DNA of 64,000 bases, from assembly GCA_021030905.1 (NCBI GenBank), contig JAGFMI010000011.1, positions 558,001 through 622,000 on the forward strand. Reading direction: 5' to 3'. The translations under genes and the position numbers were made by a program. The stretch is from Pyrenula massariospora (taxonomy: Eukaryota > Ascomycota > Eurotiomycetes > Pyrenulales > Pyrenulaceae). The notes under the pieces are model-generated. The model made no database searches, was not told the DNA's origin, and saw nothing but the letters and a program-made list of their open reading frames with translations. Shown piece after piece: positions 54,789 to 64,000 of the stretch. Position 1 is the stretch's first letter, and each line of letters opens with the position of its first letter.

Positions 54789-55362
54789 TCACTCGCCATA
54801 CAGTTCTTGTCCCCCCTCATAGGGCACTGGCATTGGCGTTGTGTTGGTCCAGACTTTGGGAAAGAAGCCCCACAAATCCCACAAAGCCATAACAAAGAGA
54901 AGGTTCCTTATTCGCACCGCCGGAGATATTGCAGCTCGAGAATCTATTATTTCAGATATTATGAGGATCAGGTATCGAGTAACATGATGGCCGAGGCGGT
55001 GTTGCTCGCCCACGAGACTCAAAGATGTTAGTCAGTGGGTACGCTGCGAATAAATGTGCCGCAGTAGCCTACCGGCGAAGTGGAGGGATGACAGCGGCTA
55101 AAAACATCGAATAAAGGATGAAAAGAAAGGCTAACACAGGGATGCCGTACAGAACGATTAGAATGCGACCAATAACGCCTCCACGCAGAAGGCCTGTAGC
55201 GATGAAGCTGAAATGGTCGAATGAAAGCATGATACAATGTCTGACAATGATAATGAGGAAGAGGACGAGACCAATGATGCTCAAATATCGTTTGAGCATC
55301 TTGAAGAACATGAATCTCTGGAAGAGAAGAAGCCCTTCTAACAGGTTTGCACGAAGCCGCAT
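54789..55362 (-). CDS. Hypothetical membrane protein, start uncertain
   Basis: Two exons, 55362-55073 and 55017-54789, with a 55-nt intron (gtaggc...tttgag, branch-like ctaac). They join in frame across AAVIPPLRR/LVGEQHRLGHH, giving 172 aa from MRLRANLLEG. Two or three hydrophobic segments are evident (YLSIIGLVLFLIIIVRHCIM, ILIVLYGIPVLAFLFILYSM). The frame is open for another 50 codons upstream, with WVAALHRPLNLLTSLMRLRA, so earlier exons are likely. No family recognised. Frame continuity across the intron and the hydrophobic pattern support a gene. Confidence 0.5.
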
Positions 55363-55896
55363 TAAAGAAGTCAGTAGATTTAGGGGACGGTGAAGCGCTG
55401 CAACCCAATCGCGGCATAGCTGTGTCCGAGACCGATGACCAATGAAGAAATACCTCACAACAGGGTCATTTTTTCTCAGATGTCTCCCCTGGAGTAAACC
55501 AGGGTACTTCAATTACGTAGAGTGGCTAAGCGGCCCGTACGCGGTCAACCTGCAAGGAATAAGTGAATCGTACGATAGGTATGTTGACTACGGATGCTGC
55601 ATTTCCGTCGGAGCGTAGCTGGAGGCTCAGAAAAGGGAGTATAGCAGGCAAGATAGGGTTTACGTGAGCTCAAGAGTGATGAGACAGCTCCCTGCGCAAT
55701 CGAAGCTTGGGTACAGAAGCCGGGGCACCCCTCAGCCTGATCATGATCTTCGAGCCTTGGTTGAAAATCTTTTGAGCGGTGCCAAGACGCCATCAGGCCA
55801 CGCTAAAAATTTATTGCGAGAAGCTGCAGAAGGTCGATCTGCATTATCCATCTCAGACAACATAAAAACATCCTCGACATATTCAGCCCTCTAAAT
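55363..55896. other. Intergenic upstream of MAM33
   Basis: Possible 5' exons of the minus-strand membrane protein lie at the left, and the MAM33 promoter at the right. Nothing else can be supported. Confidence 0.4.
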
Positions 55897-57057
55897 ATGT
55901 TGTCCATGCGGGCCCTGACTCGCTCCGCGATCAGGAATATACTGCGAACTTTTGCCCCCTCCCGCAGCCGTCCCCTTTCCACTGTCCCGAAATCGAGCTT
56001 CCTACAGTCGTCATGGAAGCCAGCTCTAAGACCTAGGTACCCAGCTTTCTCCACGTCGCTATCAAGATATGCACCAGTTGGGGAGAGTAAGAGCCAGTTC
56101 CAGTACTTTTCCAGACCGAATACTCACAGGTTCTAGCGGACGTAGAACTCGCTGCAAAGATTGGATCGGAGCTAGCCCTGGAAAATGAATCAAAAGACAT
56201 AAGCCAGCTGCCACATCCTATTAAAGACTTTCTCGAAAACTCAGACTGGCAGGTAATTCAATACTTATCTGCTAGTGACACTCACATGCTGACCTGAGCA
56301 GCTAAAAGACACCTCTGGCAATGAAGAAGTAATACTAACAAAGAAGTTTGGCGATGAGGAGTAGGTCTTGAACAAGCGCATAGACTTGTGAAGCTAACGC
56401 AATAACAGCATCAAAGTCTCTTTCTCCATCGACGACCTCAACACCGCCGAAAACGACCCAGATGAAGTCGAAGACGAGGCATTGGAAGACGAACTGGAAG
56501 AGGGCACAGATGTCACTCCCCAATCGCCCGGTGCGCGATCAAAGGGTACAATCAATCAAGGCCGGACAAGCGATGGCAACTTCAGCGTCGCACCTGAGGA
56601 TGAACTAGCCCCTGCTGACCAGGGCGAAGAGACGGACAGCGCCGCAGTCCCTGCGTTTGCGACGCGCGTGAATGTCACGATCAAGAAACCTGGCAAAGGG
56701 GCTATACAACTTGAGTGCGTTGCGACGGATGGGTATATGGAGATTGAGAACGTATACCATTTCCGCTCCAGTGACCTAGCAGATGCGGCGACCGCGGAGA
56801 AAGACTTTACAAGGCAGAATGTCTACGCTGGTCCGCCGTTTACGAACCTAGATGAGGATCTGCAGGTCATGTTTGAGCGGTACATTCGGGAGAGGGGTAT
56901 CAATGAGACGCTTGCGCAATTCATCCCGGACTATATTGAGTTCAAGGAGCAGAAGGAGTACGTCCAATGGTTGGATGGTATGTCAATTGCGCTGCCTAGA
57001 TTGACCTAGAGGTTGCTAACACATTCGATAGGCGTGAAAAATTTTGTCGAAGCTTGA
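55897..57057 (+). CDS. MAM33: Mitochondrial matrix acidic protein (MAM33 / p32 family)
   Basis: Five exons: 55897-56086, 56137-56252, 56302-56360, 56409-56977 and 57032-57057, totalling 960 nt (319 aa). Junctions restore SDWQ/LKDTS, FGDED/IKVSFSIDDL and QWLDG/VKNFVEA, the last being the conserved family C-terminus. The first 60 residues are rich in Arg, Ser and Ala with few acidic residues, a mitochondrial targeting sequence. The mature protein is acidic (DPDEVEDEALEDELEEGTD), as in yeast Mam33 and human p32/C1QBP, which form doughnut-shaped trimers in the matrix and assist mitochondrial ribosomes and respiratory assembly. Introns are 48-54 nt. Confidence 0.92.
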
Positions 57058-57464
57058 GAACATTCACCCCCAACCCTCATCGTCTACACCCGATTCTCCC
57101 TTCGCAAACTGATCTCCTCCCTCCGACACCCCCCACCGTCAACCTCTTTCGTCTCTTGTACAATCACCTAAACCTACCCACGCTGTCGACCAAATTCTTA
57201 CAGGAGGCGGAGTTGAATGCGAGTCTGGACATTGTGCTTACCATATCATCCAAGAAGCTTCTTGTAATTAGGCCTTGCCTTTTGACTGTACTTCATAGCT
57301 CCGACGACCAATGAATTAGACCAAAACATCTCAACTTCTCATACCTATCGCTTCAATTTACACTTGCCACCGTAATTGCATGCATACGTATCCGCACTAG
57401 GGGACATTTCTAACCCCCATCACGACACAAATCCAATCCCCCCCCACCCCAATTCCCTTTCCCC
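57058..57464. other. Convergent intergenic region, C-rich
   Basis: About 400 bp between the stops of MAM33 (plus) and the XRCC2-like gene (minus). C-rich on the plus strand at the right. No gene seen; both 3' untranslated regions should lie here. Confidence 0.45.
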
Positions 57465-58751
57465 TCAAGCTCCGCTCCCCCCTCCCCTCCCACCACCGCC
57501 AACAACAAACCCCCAACCCCCCCACCTCTCCACACCCCCCCGAACCCAACCCCCCCACTCCCCACTCCTCCCCCAGTCCACCCCCACCACATACCCCCCT
57601 TGCCCATCCAACGCACTCTGCCGCTTCTCCCTATCCTCCACACACTCCCTTATCTCGAGGCGCGCCGGAAACTGCGGCGTGGTGCTAGCCGGGGCGATGC
57701 GGAGGGGGAGCGTAGGGAGATTGTGATACCAGAGAGAAGAGGAAGGGGAGGGGGAGGTGGGGGGGAAGTGGGTGTAGAGGATCGCGCAGTTGAAGGTCTT
57801 GTGGAGGGTTTGGAGGGTGAGGGGGATTTCGGATGCCGCGGTGGCGATGGGGTTGGAAGGGGTGCGGTGGGTTTCGGCCGCGGCGCGGTCTTGCCAGTAG
57901 AATGCGTCGGCGGCGTCGAGGATGAGGAGGGTGAGGGGGCGGGGGGAGGAGTGGTGCACAGCGGCGGCGGCGGCGGGGTTGGGGTTGAGGAGGTAGGGGG
58001 GCAGGGCGCGGAGGGTGGCGAGGAGCTGCGCGGTCGAGGAGATGCGGTGGGTGTGCACGTGTTTGAGGGATTCTGTTGTGAGGGCGTGGAGGGAGGCGGG
58101 GGAGGGGGGAGGGGTTGTGGTTGTGTTTGTGGTGATGAGGTTTTGGAGGACGCGGGAGAGGTGGACGGCGGAGAAGCGGGCGGTGGTGTCGAGGTAGACG
58201 ACTGCGGCGTTTTTGCCGCCGAGGGAGTGGGGGAGGATGGCGAGGGAGGTGAGGTGGTAGAGGAAGGCTGTTCGGGGGCCGGTGAGGTGTGCGTGGGTCG
58301 GCGGGGAGGTTAGGGAGATGATGGGGGGTTTGAGAGGGCGGGGCAGTGGGAGTGGCTCGTCTCTTAGATCGCCGGGGATGTGTTCTTCGTCTGAGCGGAA
58401 GTGTGGTCTCTCATAGTCCAGATCAGGATTGTTGGATTGGTCCGGTGAGCTCCATCGCAGGCGTGAGTCTTGAGCTGGAGGTGGAGCGCGGAAGATTTCG
58501 AGGAGGCTGTCGAGGGCAGGAATTCCAAGGACGGAGTTCGAAGGTGGCTGTAAATGTGTACGTAATGTGTACAGGAACTTCAAGAGAAGAGCATAAGCAT
58601 TGAGACTGTATGGAATCATGAATACGGCATTGCAGATCCATGGATGCTATGAGATAGAACTTAGAAGATACGAAATCTGACCTACCTCGTCGAGCCCTTC
58701 CTCGTGCACGTCAGACAACAGTCTTTCCCCTAGCAGCTGCGCAGAGCCCAT
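57465..58751 (-). CDS. XRCC2: XRCC2-like RecA/Rad51 paralogue
   Basis: Two exons, 58751-58686 and 58547-57465, with a 138-nt intron (gtaggt...ttacag), give 382 aa. The junction reads EEGLDE/PPSNSVLGIPAL, which sits well in the family N-terminus. The core resembles XRCC2: ISLTSPPTHAHLTGPRTAFL where the P-loop should be, KNAAVVYLDTTARFSAVHLS, and a Walker B-like strand LTLLILDAADAFYWQDR, whose FYWxDR is distinctive for XRCC2. XRCC2 is part of the BCDX2 complex that promotes Rad51 filament formation in homologous recombination. The Walker A lysine and Ser/Thr (GKT) appear absent; in animal XRCC2 ATP binding is dispensable, so function may be retained. The C-terminal 30 residues are Gly/Trp-rich and probably disordered. 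High G/C content on the coding strand. Confidence 0.8.
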
Positions 58752-59264
58752 CAGGTATTAGGATAGCATCGTGGTTTGCCTATACACACACGTCGTTTAA
58801 AGTGTCTCGCAATTTCATTAGTCGCGTAATCTAATTTAGTCTCATAGGTACTCGAGTTGTCGTTTTAGTCGACGAGTACGAAGTGTGATAATAGCTAAGG
58901 GCCAGGCGGTGAAGGATTCTGCCAGGCAAGAGTATTCTTAGCTCCTTCCGAGAGTCCTAACTGAACATTCCTGTACGTTGGATAGCTAAGGTAACGACCC
59001 TTAACGTGCCAATTGAGTACTATCAAAGCTACCGCCCCTCAGCTCCTTGGCGAAGGAATTACCGGCTATATACCTAGGACCATTTATACCCCCGACCCGT
59101 CGCTAATTAATCTTCCCTTCGAGGATGCTTCTCACAATTCCTGCAGCCCTGGCCAGCGAATGGCAGAATTCCTGCGTCCGTCCAGGCCATGTTTGAACGA
59201 AGAAGAGGCATCTTCATCACAATCAGCGAAAGTACTTGAGCAGATAATTGGGGCTACAAATGAC
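58752..59264. other. Intergenic between XRCC2-like gene and the polyketide synthase
   Basis: About 510 bp. It holds the XRCC2-like promoter and the 3' untranslated region of the polyketide synthase gene. A plus-strand frame starting near 59013 overlaps the synthase in the antisense direction and is rejected. Confidence 0.45.
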
Positions 59265-62200
59265 TTACTCGTCCTGTTTCACTTCGTAATGTACAAAGAT
59301 ACAGTCTCTTTCGGGCATGAGAAAGGCTGTTTCCTGTACCTTGAGGCCCTCCAAAGAATCGGTCTTAATGCTCTTGACACTAGCAACATGCGTCGCCTCC
59401 CACTGCTTTCCTTGAAAAAGAGCCGGAACCGGCTCATCCTCCCTAACTAGACACTTAAGGCAATGTAAATGTGCAACAGGTCCGCGGCCGCGGCTGATGT
59501 TCGCTGCCGTGTTCGCGTAGGCACCTACAGCCTCGAAGAAGATTCTTCGCTTCTCCCCAAGAGCCATATCTCCGTCAAGCGCTGCGGAGCAAAAGTTTGC
59601 GACTGGTGGCAGACCGGCTTGGAGCCAGTCAATTCGACCGCCGAGATAGCGAGCCATGCTGATAGGCTCCCAGGACGGATGGATGACGCCGAAAACCATA
59701 TAACACGCGAGCTGAACCACAATCTGATAACATGCTTTTGCGGGGCAAGAATGAGAGCGGAGGAATACACTGCCGAAGGTATCTAGGACTAAGTGAGTGA
59801 ATTCGATAGGAGCGAATGTCTCTTTGAAGGTGTGCCGAACGTGGCCGATGTGGTACTTCATATCAGAATTAATGACGAACTTCAACTCTGCAATTGTTCC
59901 ATCAAACGCATCTTCCGAAGTGACGCCATTAGCCGTGAAACCACGCTGTGACTCAACCTCTTGAAGAGCATCAACAATGAAGTTATGCAATTGGCGCGCA
60001 CTAACACCATCAATCATGGAGTGTTCTCCTATTATAGCTGATGTTCCATTAGCGCAAACCACAAATTGAATATTCTTATCCGCCCAGCGTTCCGCTGGGT
60101 CGCCGAGAAAGAAGTGATTGCATCTTTCTGAAGGAGTTTCGGGATTTGCGTCGGTTAGTGCTACGACAAAAGCAGCAGCCTCGATGATGCCAATGGCTTC
60201 AGAGTTGACCGGGTCAAGACGCTGAAGATCGTATCGAACCTACGGTCTCAAGTTAGTAGGGTTATCACGTCGTGATTAATTGCAAAGTATTGGGCATATG
60301 TACCTTTGACCATGAGTCACGCCCATCTCCCGTGAGAGCACAGACAGCAGGAAGCGCATTCTCGGACTGTTCCAAGACCACTTCAAATGCACGTTCAAGT
60401 GTATATTCGGACATAGACCTCTCGTGTAGTTTTAAATCAATCTTGAAGATATGGCCTCGGCATAACACGACTATATAGTCGTTCCCAGGGTACTTGTGTA
60501 CCCTATCAAGGCCAACTACTGGCTCACGAACAACATTGAACAGCCAGTGCAAAGTCTCCTGGCATAGTGGCTCATCATTCATTCGATCATGCTCTACTTT
60601 ACCAGCCTCCAGCATCATCTTGAATCTAAATGTTGCATGCGATATCACGGCGGCCTGGCGAGCTTGAGATAAGGGCCTCTTTAAAACCGGATGCCCAATG
60701 TAGAAGATCTGATTCGGATGAACTGGGTCTCGCCGCTTGAGGTAGACTTCATCCGAATATAGACCATCTAGCCAGCTCCTATGCTCAGGATCGCTTGCCC
60801 GCTCACTCAGACGCCTCTGCAACTCCTGGCCCACACCTCCAGGCTTTTGGAAGTCTTGAATCGTCTTTTGAAGGTCTATTTGCTCCTCATGGGTCATGAA
60901 GGCTTTTCTGGAATTGACAAAAGCTTCAATGGTCTGACCTAAGTCCGGTAGTGGTAGCTTAGGGATCACAATTCTATCACCGTTTTCTATGTTTTCGGCT
61001 CTCGGCTCATCCTGCTGATCAGAAGATTGAGAAGCAATGATATGATCCACAAGATCACCGATGCTTTTCTGGTCGAATATGTCTGATACTTGCAACGAAA
61101 CGTTATACTTCCGCGAAATCCAGTTTTTAACTTCGATCAACATCAATGAGTCCATTCCCAATTCTTGTATCGGCGTATTAGTATCCAGGTTTTCGCTCCG
61201 GAAGGCACTGATTCTACTGATTTCTGCCACGATTGAGCGTGATATATCGTCAATACTATTCCCAGTCACATCGGTAGACCGTGTATGAGTGAGGTCATCC
61301 CCATTTGCCTTTACCTTCCCATACTCCTTTGGACGTACATCATCAAACATTGCGGACTTTGCTGTTACATTTGGCAAAGTGATGCGTGACAGCGACTGCT
61401 GATCGAATCCTACCACAAGCTGGTGGCAGTCCTTTCTTTCCAATGCTATTTCGAGTGCGTATTGAAGGAATGAGTTCAACTCCTCAGCTTTAAGCAATGT
61501 AAAGCCTTGGTTTGTCAGATTTCGTTCAATGATGTCATTGTTCACCGTACCCCCTTGTATCAGACCAAGGTTGAGGGACAGGTACGCCGTCTTTGCTCCT
61601 GCATGAGCGTGAGCAAAGGCGTCCTGAAAGGAGTTGCCGGCATTGTAATTGCCTTGACCCATGGTACCAAGAATACCACTTAATGAGGACAGCATGATGA
61701 AGAAGTCCAATTCATCATTCGCAAATGCATCGTTCAAGTTCTTCGTGCCATCTACTTTAGACTTCAGTGGAGCCTGAAATTCTTCCAGAGACATCCTACT
61801 AAGTGGCCGATCTTTCAGGACGACTGTGGATTGAATGACACCTTTTACAGGCGGCAATCGTTCCTGGCGAAGCCAAGATGGCAATGCTTGGACTTGAGTC
61901 AGGTTAGAGATATCGCAGCTTTGATAGTATAATCGCGTGTCCGAGATGCCGTTGAACAGCCTTCCTTCCGCTTTCCGAAGATCTTCATTGCTCACTTTCT
62001 TTCTCGAGACTAACAAGAGGTGACGCGCGCCTAGTCGCGCGAGAAGCTGGCAAAGGCGTTGCCCAATGTCTCCGAGCCCGCCTGCAATTAGATAGGTCGC
62101 ATCGCTGCTCAAAATCGTTGGCATACTCTCTGTAAGAACACAGTCTACTTTGCAGTCTTCAGTCACTTCAAGCACGGTGCAAGTACCTACGACATCTTTT

Positions 62201-64000
62201 TTCGCAGTGCGATTGTCCTCATTAATACTCGACATAGGAAACTGCAGGACAGGATAACAAGGCCTCAATTTCGCTGATTTGAATAGATTCATTGCCTCAC
62301 GGAAGAGCTTTGAAGCCTTTTGGGGTCGTTTTTGGGCCCATAGAGCAAGATCGAAGCTGCTGAGGACAGCGCTTCCGCTCTGAAATGCTTCAGACTTGTT
62401 CATGTTCGGGTTCAGCGCAGAAGAGTCAAAGCGAATAATTGCTGTAGCTACCTTTGAGAAGTCAAGGAAGCTTACGCAGCGCCCGTCTTCCTTGGTCCAA
62501 CAGTCAAGAACAGCATCAATGCCTGCTCCATTCGTGAGATGTCGGATATTCTGTTGAGATATCATATTCGAGGCGAGAAATATTCTATCGCTCGAGAGTT
62601 CGTGTCGGGTGCTAAGTGCGCTTTTCTGCTCTTCATCCGTCACAATTGCAAAAATCTCAAAACCTAAGTATTGGCCCAGTTGAATAGCCGCCTGACCGAC
62701 AACATCCATAGCGTTCAGCACTACAACAGATTGTCCATGGTCAAGTTCTGCAAGGTGCACCATTGCATAGCAAGCTGCCATGAAAGGGGCTGGTATCGAC
62801 GCGGCTGTTGTCAGTGAGATATCCTCAGGTAATTGGCAAACGTTCTCTTTTGTGACTTGAACAGTGTTTGAGAGCAAGTCCCCCGTGATTGCGGAAACCC
62901 GATCGCCAATCTTAAACTGAGTAACTTGGGAACCAACACGCGACACGATACCGGCACATTGCGTCAATACTGAAGATCGTGGGATACGCCCGCTTGCCGC
63001 CGCAGACGCAGCGGAGCTAAAATCATGCGCCTCGACAGCAATCTCGACTTTGTTGGAAGCAATCGCAGTGGGTTCACTTGCATCTACACAGAAGGCCGGT
63101 CCCTGTCCCGAACTCAGACCTCGTCTATCATGAAGCTTCAAGCGAACTCCAGGCTGGCTATACAATCGTTTAACCATTTTCGGTATGCCATCGCTCCGCT
63201 GCAATCGTTCGTTGAGTTTAGATTCAGCGTGGATCCGAGGCACTAGAAGTTGTCCATCGCGGTAGATGTACTCTCGCTCTCGCGGCGCGTTGGGCTTCGA
63301 TCGGGGCCAAGTCAACTGCGAGTAGACATGCAACATCGCGTCGAAAAGGGACGATTCTATGACCTCATACAATGGCTCCTGAACGTCCAGTGTCACGAGC
63401 GTCAACTGCTCATTCTCTGCATGGGCGGTGCGGGCAAGTCCTGTTATGGCGGCTTTATCAGGATCAGAAACGTCACGCAGTTCGTTCCGAACGCTTATCC
63501 ATAGAGTACGAATGTTCTTTGAAAGCATATTTACCAGGTCGGAGAAAGCCTTGGGCGATAGTCCTTCCAGCAAAAAGTTGCCGTCGTCAACGACGATATA
63601 TGTAGAACCTTCGTCGAAGGCAGCGGGGACACTAAAAGAAAGTGGAGCTTTGACGTGCCCATTAACGGCCATTGTGCTCATTACTTTGGACATGAATCGA
63701 GTGTGCTCACTGTCGTCTGTTCCAAGCAGCAGGAATATAATCGGTGTATTCGAGGGCAGATCTGATTTTTCCTCCATTTTGCTGAACAGGTTGGGCAGCT
63801 TGATAGTTTTACTTGATGATTTAAACATAGGATCCGGATCCCACACGAGCTCGTAACCAATATTACGGCGCTCGAAGCTCTGATCTGAGGACCCAATACT
63901 CTGAAGCCTAAGGCCACTGACCGAGATACAAGGATCACGGTTCTGTACTTGACTTACCGAGATATTGACATTACTTGAACGCTGATGTTCCGGTGAAAGT
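59265..64000 (-). CDS. Highly reducing polyketide synthase, C-terminal half, with carnitine-acyltransferase-type terminal domain (partial)
   Basis: The open frame enters from the right edge; visible exons are 64000-60304 and 60239-59265 with a 64-nt intron (gtacat...ccgtag). The 5' portion (KS, AT, most of DH) is outside. In order: the end of DH (RDPCISVSGLRLQSIGSS near 63870-63930); a spacer like the structural pseudo-KR (about 63150-63830); ER (about 62270-63150); KR with GGLGDIGQRL near 62060-62100 and Ser/Tyr residues in MLSSLSGILGTMGQGNYNAG; ACP with the phosphopantetheine serine in ELGMDSLMLIEV (about 61150); then a choline/carnitine-acyltransferase-like domain (about 59265-60850) whose catalytic histidine is in GEHSMIDGVSA. 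The ER nucleotide-binding loop is NAMDVVGQAA in place of the usual GGVGQAA. Known HR-PKS with such a tail release the chain by transfer to an alcohol. Product unknown. Confidence 0.92.

Noticed and set aside
57600-58313. Plus-strand frame of 237 codons, very rich in Gly, Glu and Val
   Set aside because: It is the antisense of the XRCC2-like gene in G/C-biased DNA; the composition is an artefact and no domain is present.
59013-59450. Plus-strand frame of 145 codons
   Set aside because: Overlaps the 3' end of the polyketide synthase in antisense and lacks any motif.
63943-63957. Sequence gtaagt...tacag on the minus strand within the polyketide synthase gene
   Set aside because: It looks like splice signals but would be a 15-nt intron, too short; the frame reads through it without a stop.
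1-64000. tRNA, rRNA or CRISPR features
   Set aside because: No cloverleaf-type sequence with a T-arm motif, no rRNA core sequence and no regularly spaced repeat array was found by reading; a short RNA gene could still be missed without a covariance search.

Overview
The window is nuclear DNA from a filamentous ascomycete (Pezizomycotina). Genes are broken by 45-70 nt GT-AG introns and lie on both strands with no operon logic. The gene set (CYK3, TMA16, MAM33, XRCC2, a cutinase, a MUP-type permease, a C2H2 factor, HET fragments and an iterative highly reducing polyketide synthase) is fungal. The class cannot be fixed from sequence alone. I saw no rRNA, tRNA, CRISPR or virus.

Layout. 1-4.7 kb: bleomycin hydrolase (minus) and a YwbE-domain protein with a CUE-like tail (minus). 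4.7-11.5 kb: gene-poor, with one three-exon orphan gene (8.5-9.6 kb) and a 32-bp tandem repeat. 11.6-18.1 kb: a CorA-like membrane protein (minus), a RelA/SpoT-type nucleotide synthetase (plus) and a five-finger C2H2 regulator (minus). 20-25.3 kb: CYK3 (minus) divergent from TMA16 (plus), then a small tail-anchored protein. 25.9-31.8 kb: cutinase, a weak multi-exon candidate, a small membrane protein and a TauD-type Fe(II)/2OG oxygenase. 32.4-40.4 kb: amino-acid permease, ankyrin protein, GNAT acetyltransferase, PaiB-like FMN-binding protein and a B3/B4-domain protein.

41.1-52.5 kb looks accessory. It holds a seven-exon AAA+ ATPase with a long N-terminal region, a STAND-like protein without a recognisable P-loop, two broken HET-domain fragments around an intact FAR-17a/AIG1-like gene, a DUF4238 protein whose model I extend to five exons (one of 18 nt), and a 198-bp inverted-repeat element flanked by TA. 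Fungal STAND and HET proteins are known from allorecognition and innate immunity, so a variable defence-type locus is an inference, not a demonstration.

54.8-58.8 kb returns to housekeeping: a small membrane protein, MAM33 and an XRCC2-like RecA paralogue. 59.3-64.0 kb is the 3' half of a highly reducing polyketide synthase, running off the right edge: end of DH, a spacer, ER, KR, ACP and a terminal carnitine-acyltransferase-type domain. That domain suggests product release by acyl transfer to an alcohol or similar acceptor. The start of this gene and most of its cluster lie outside the window.

Exon boundaries were read by hand. For most multi-exon genes the exon sum is divisible by three and the junctions restore expected motifs; exceptions are stated.
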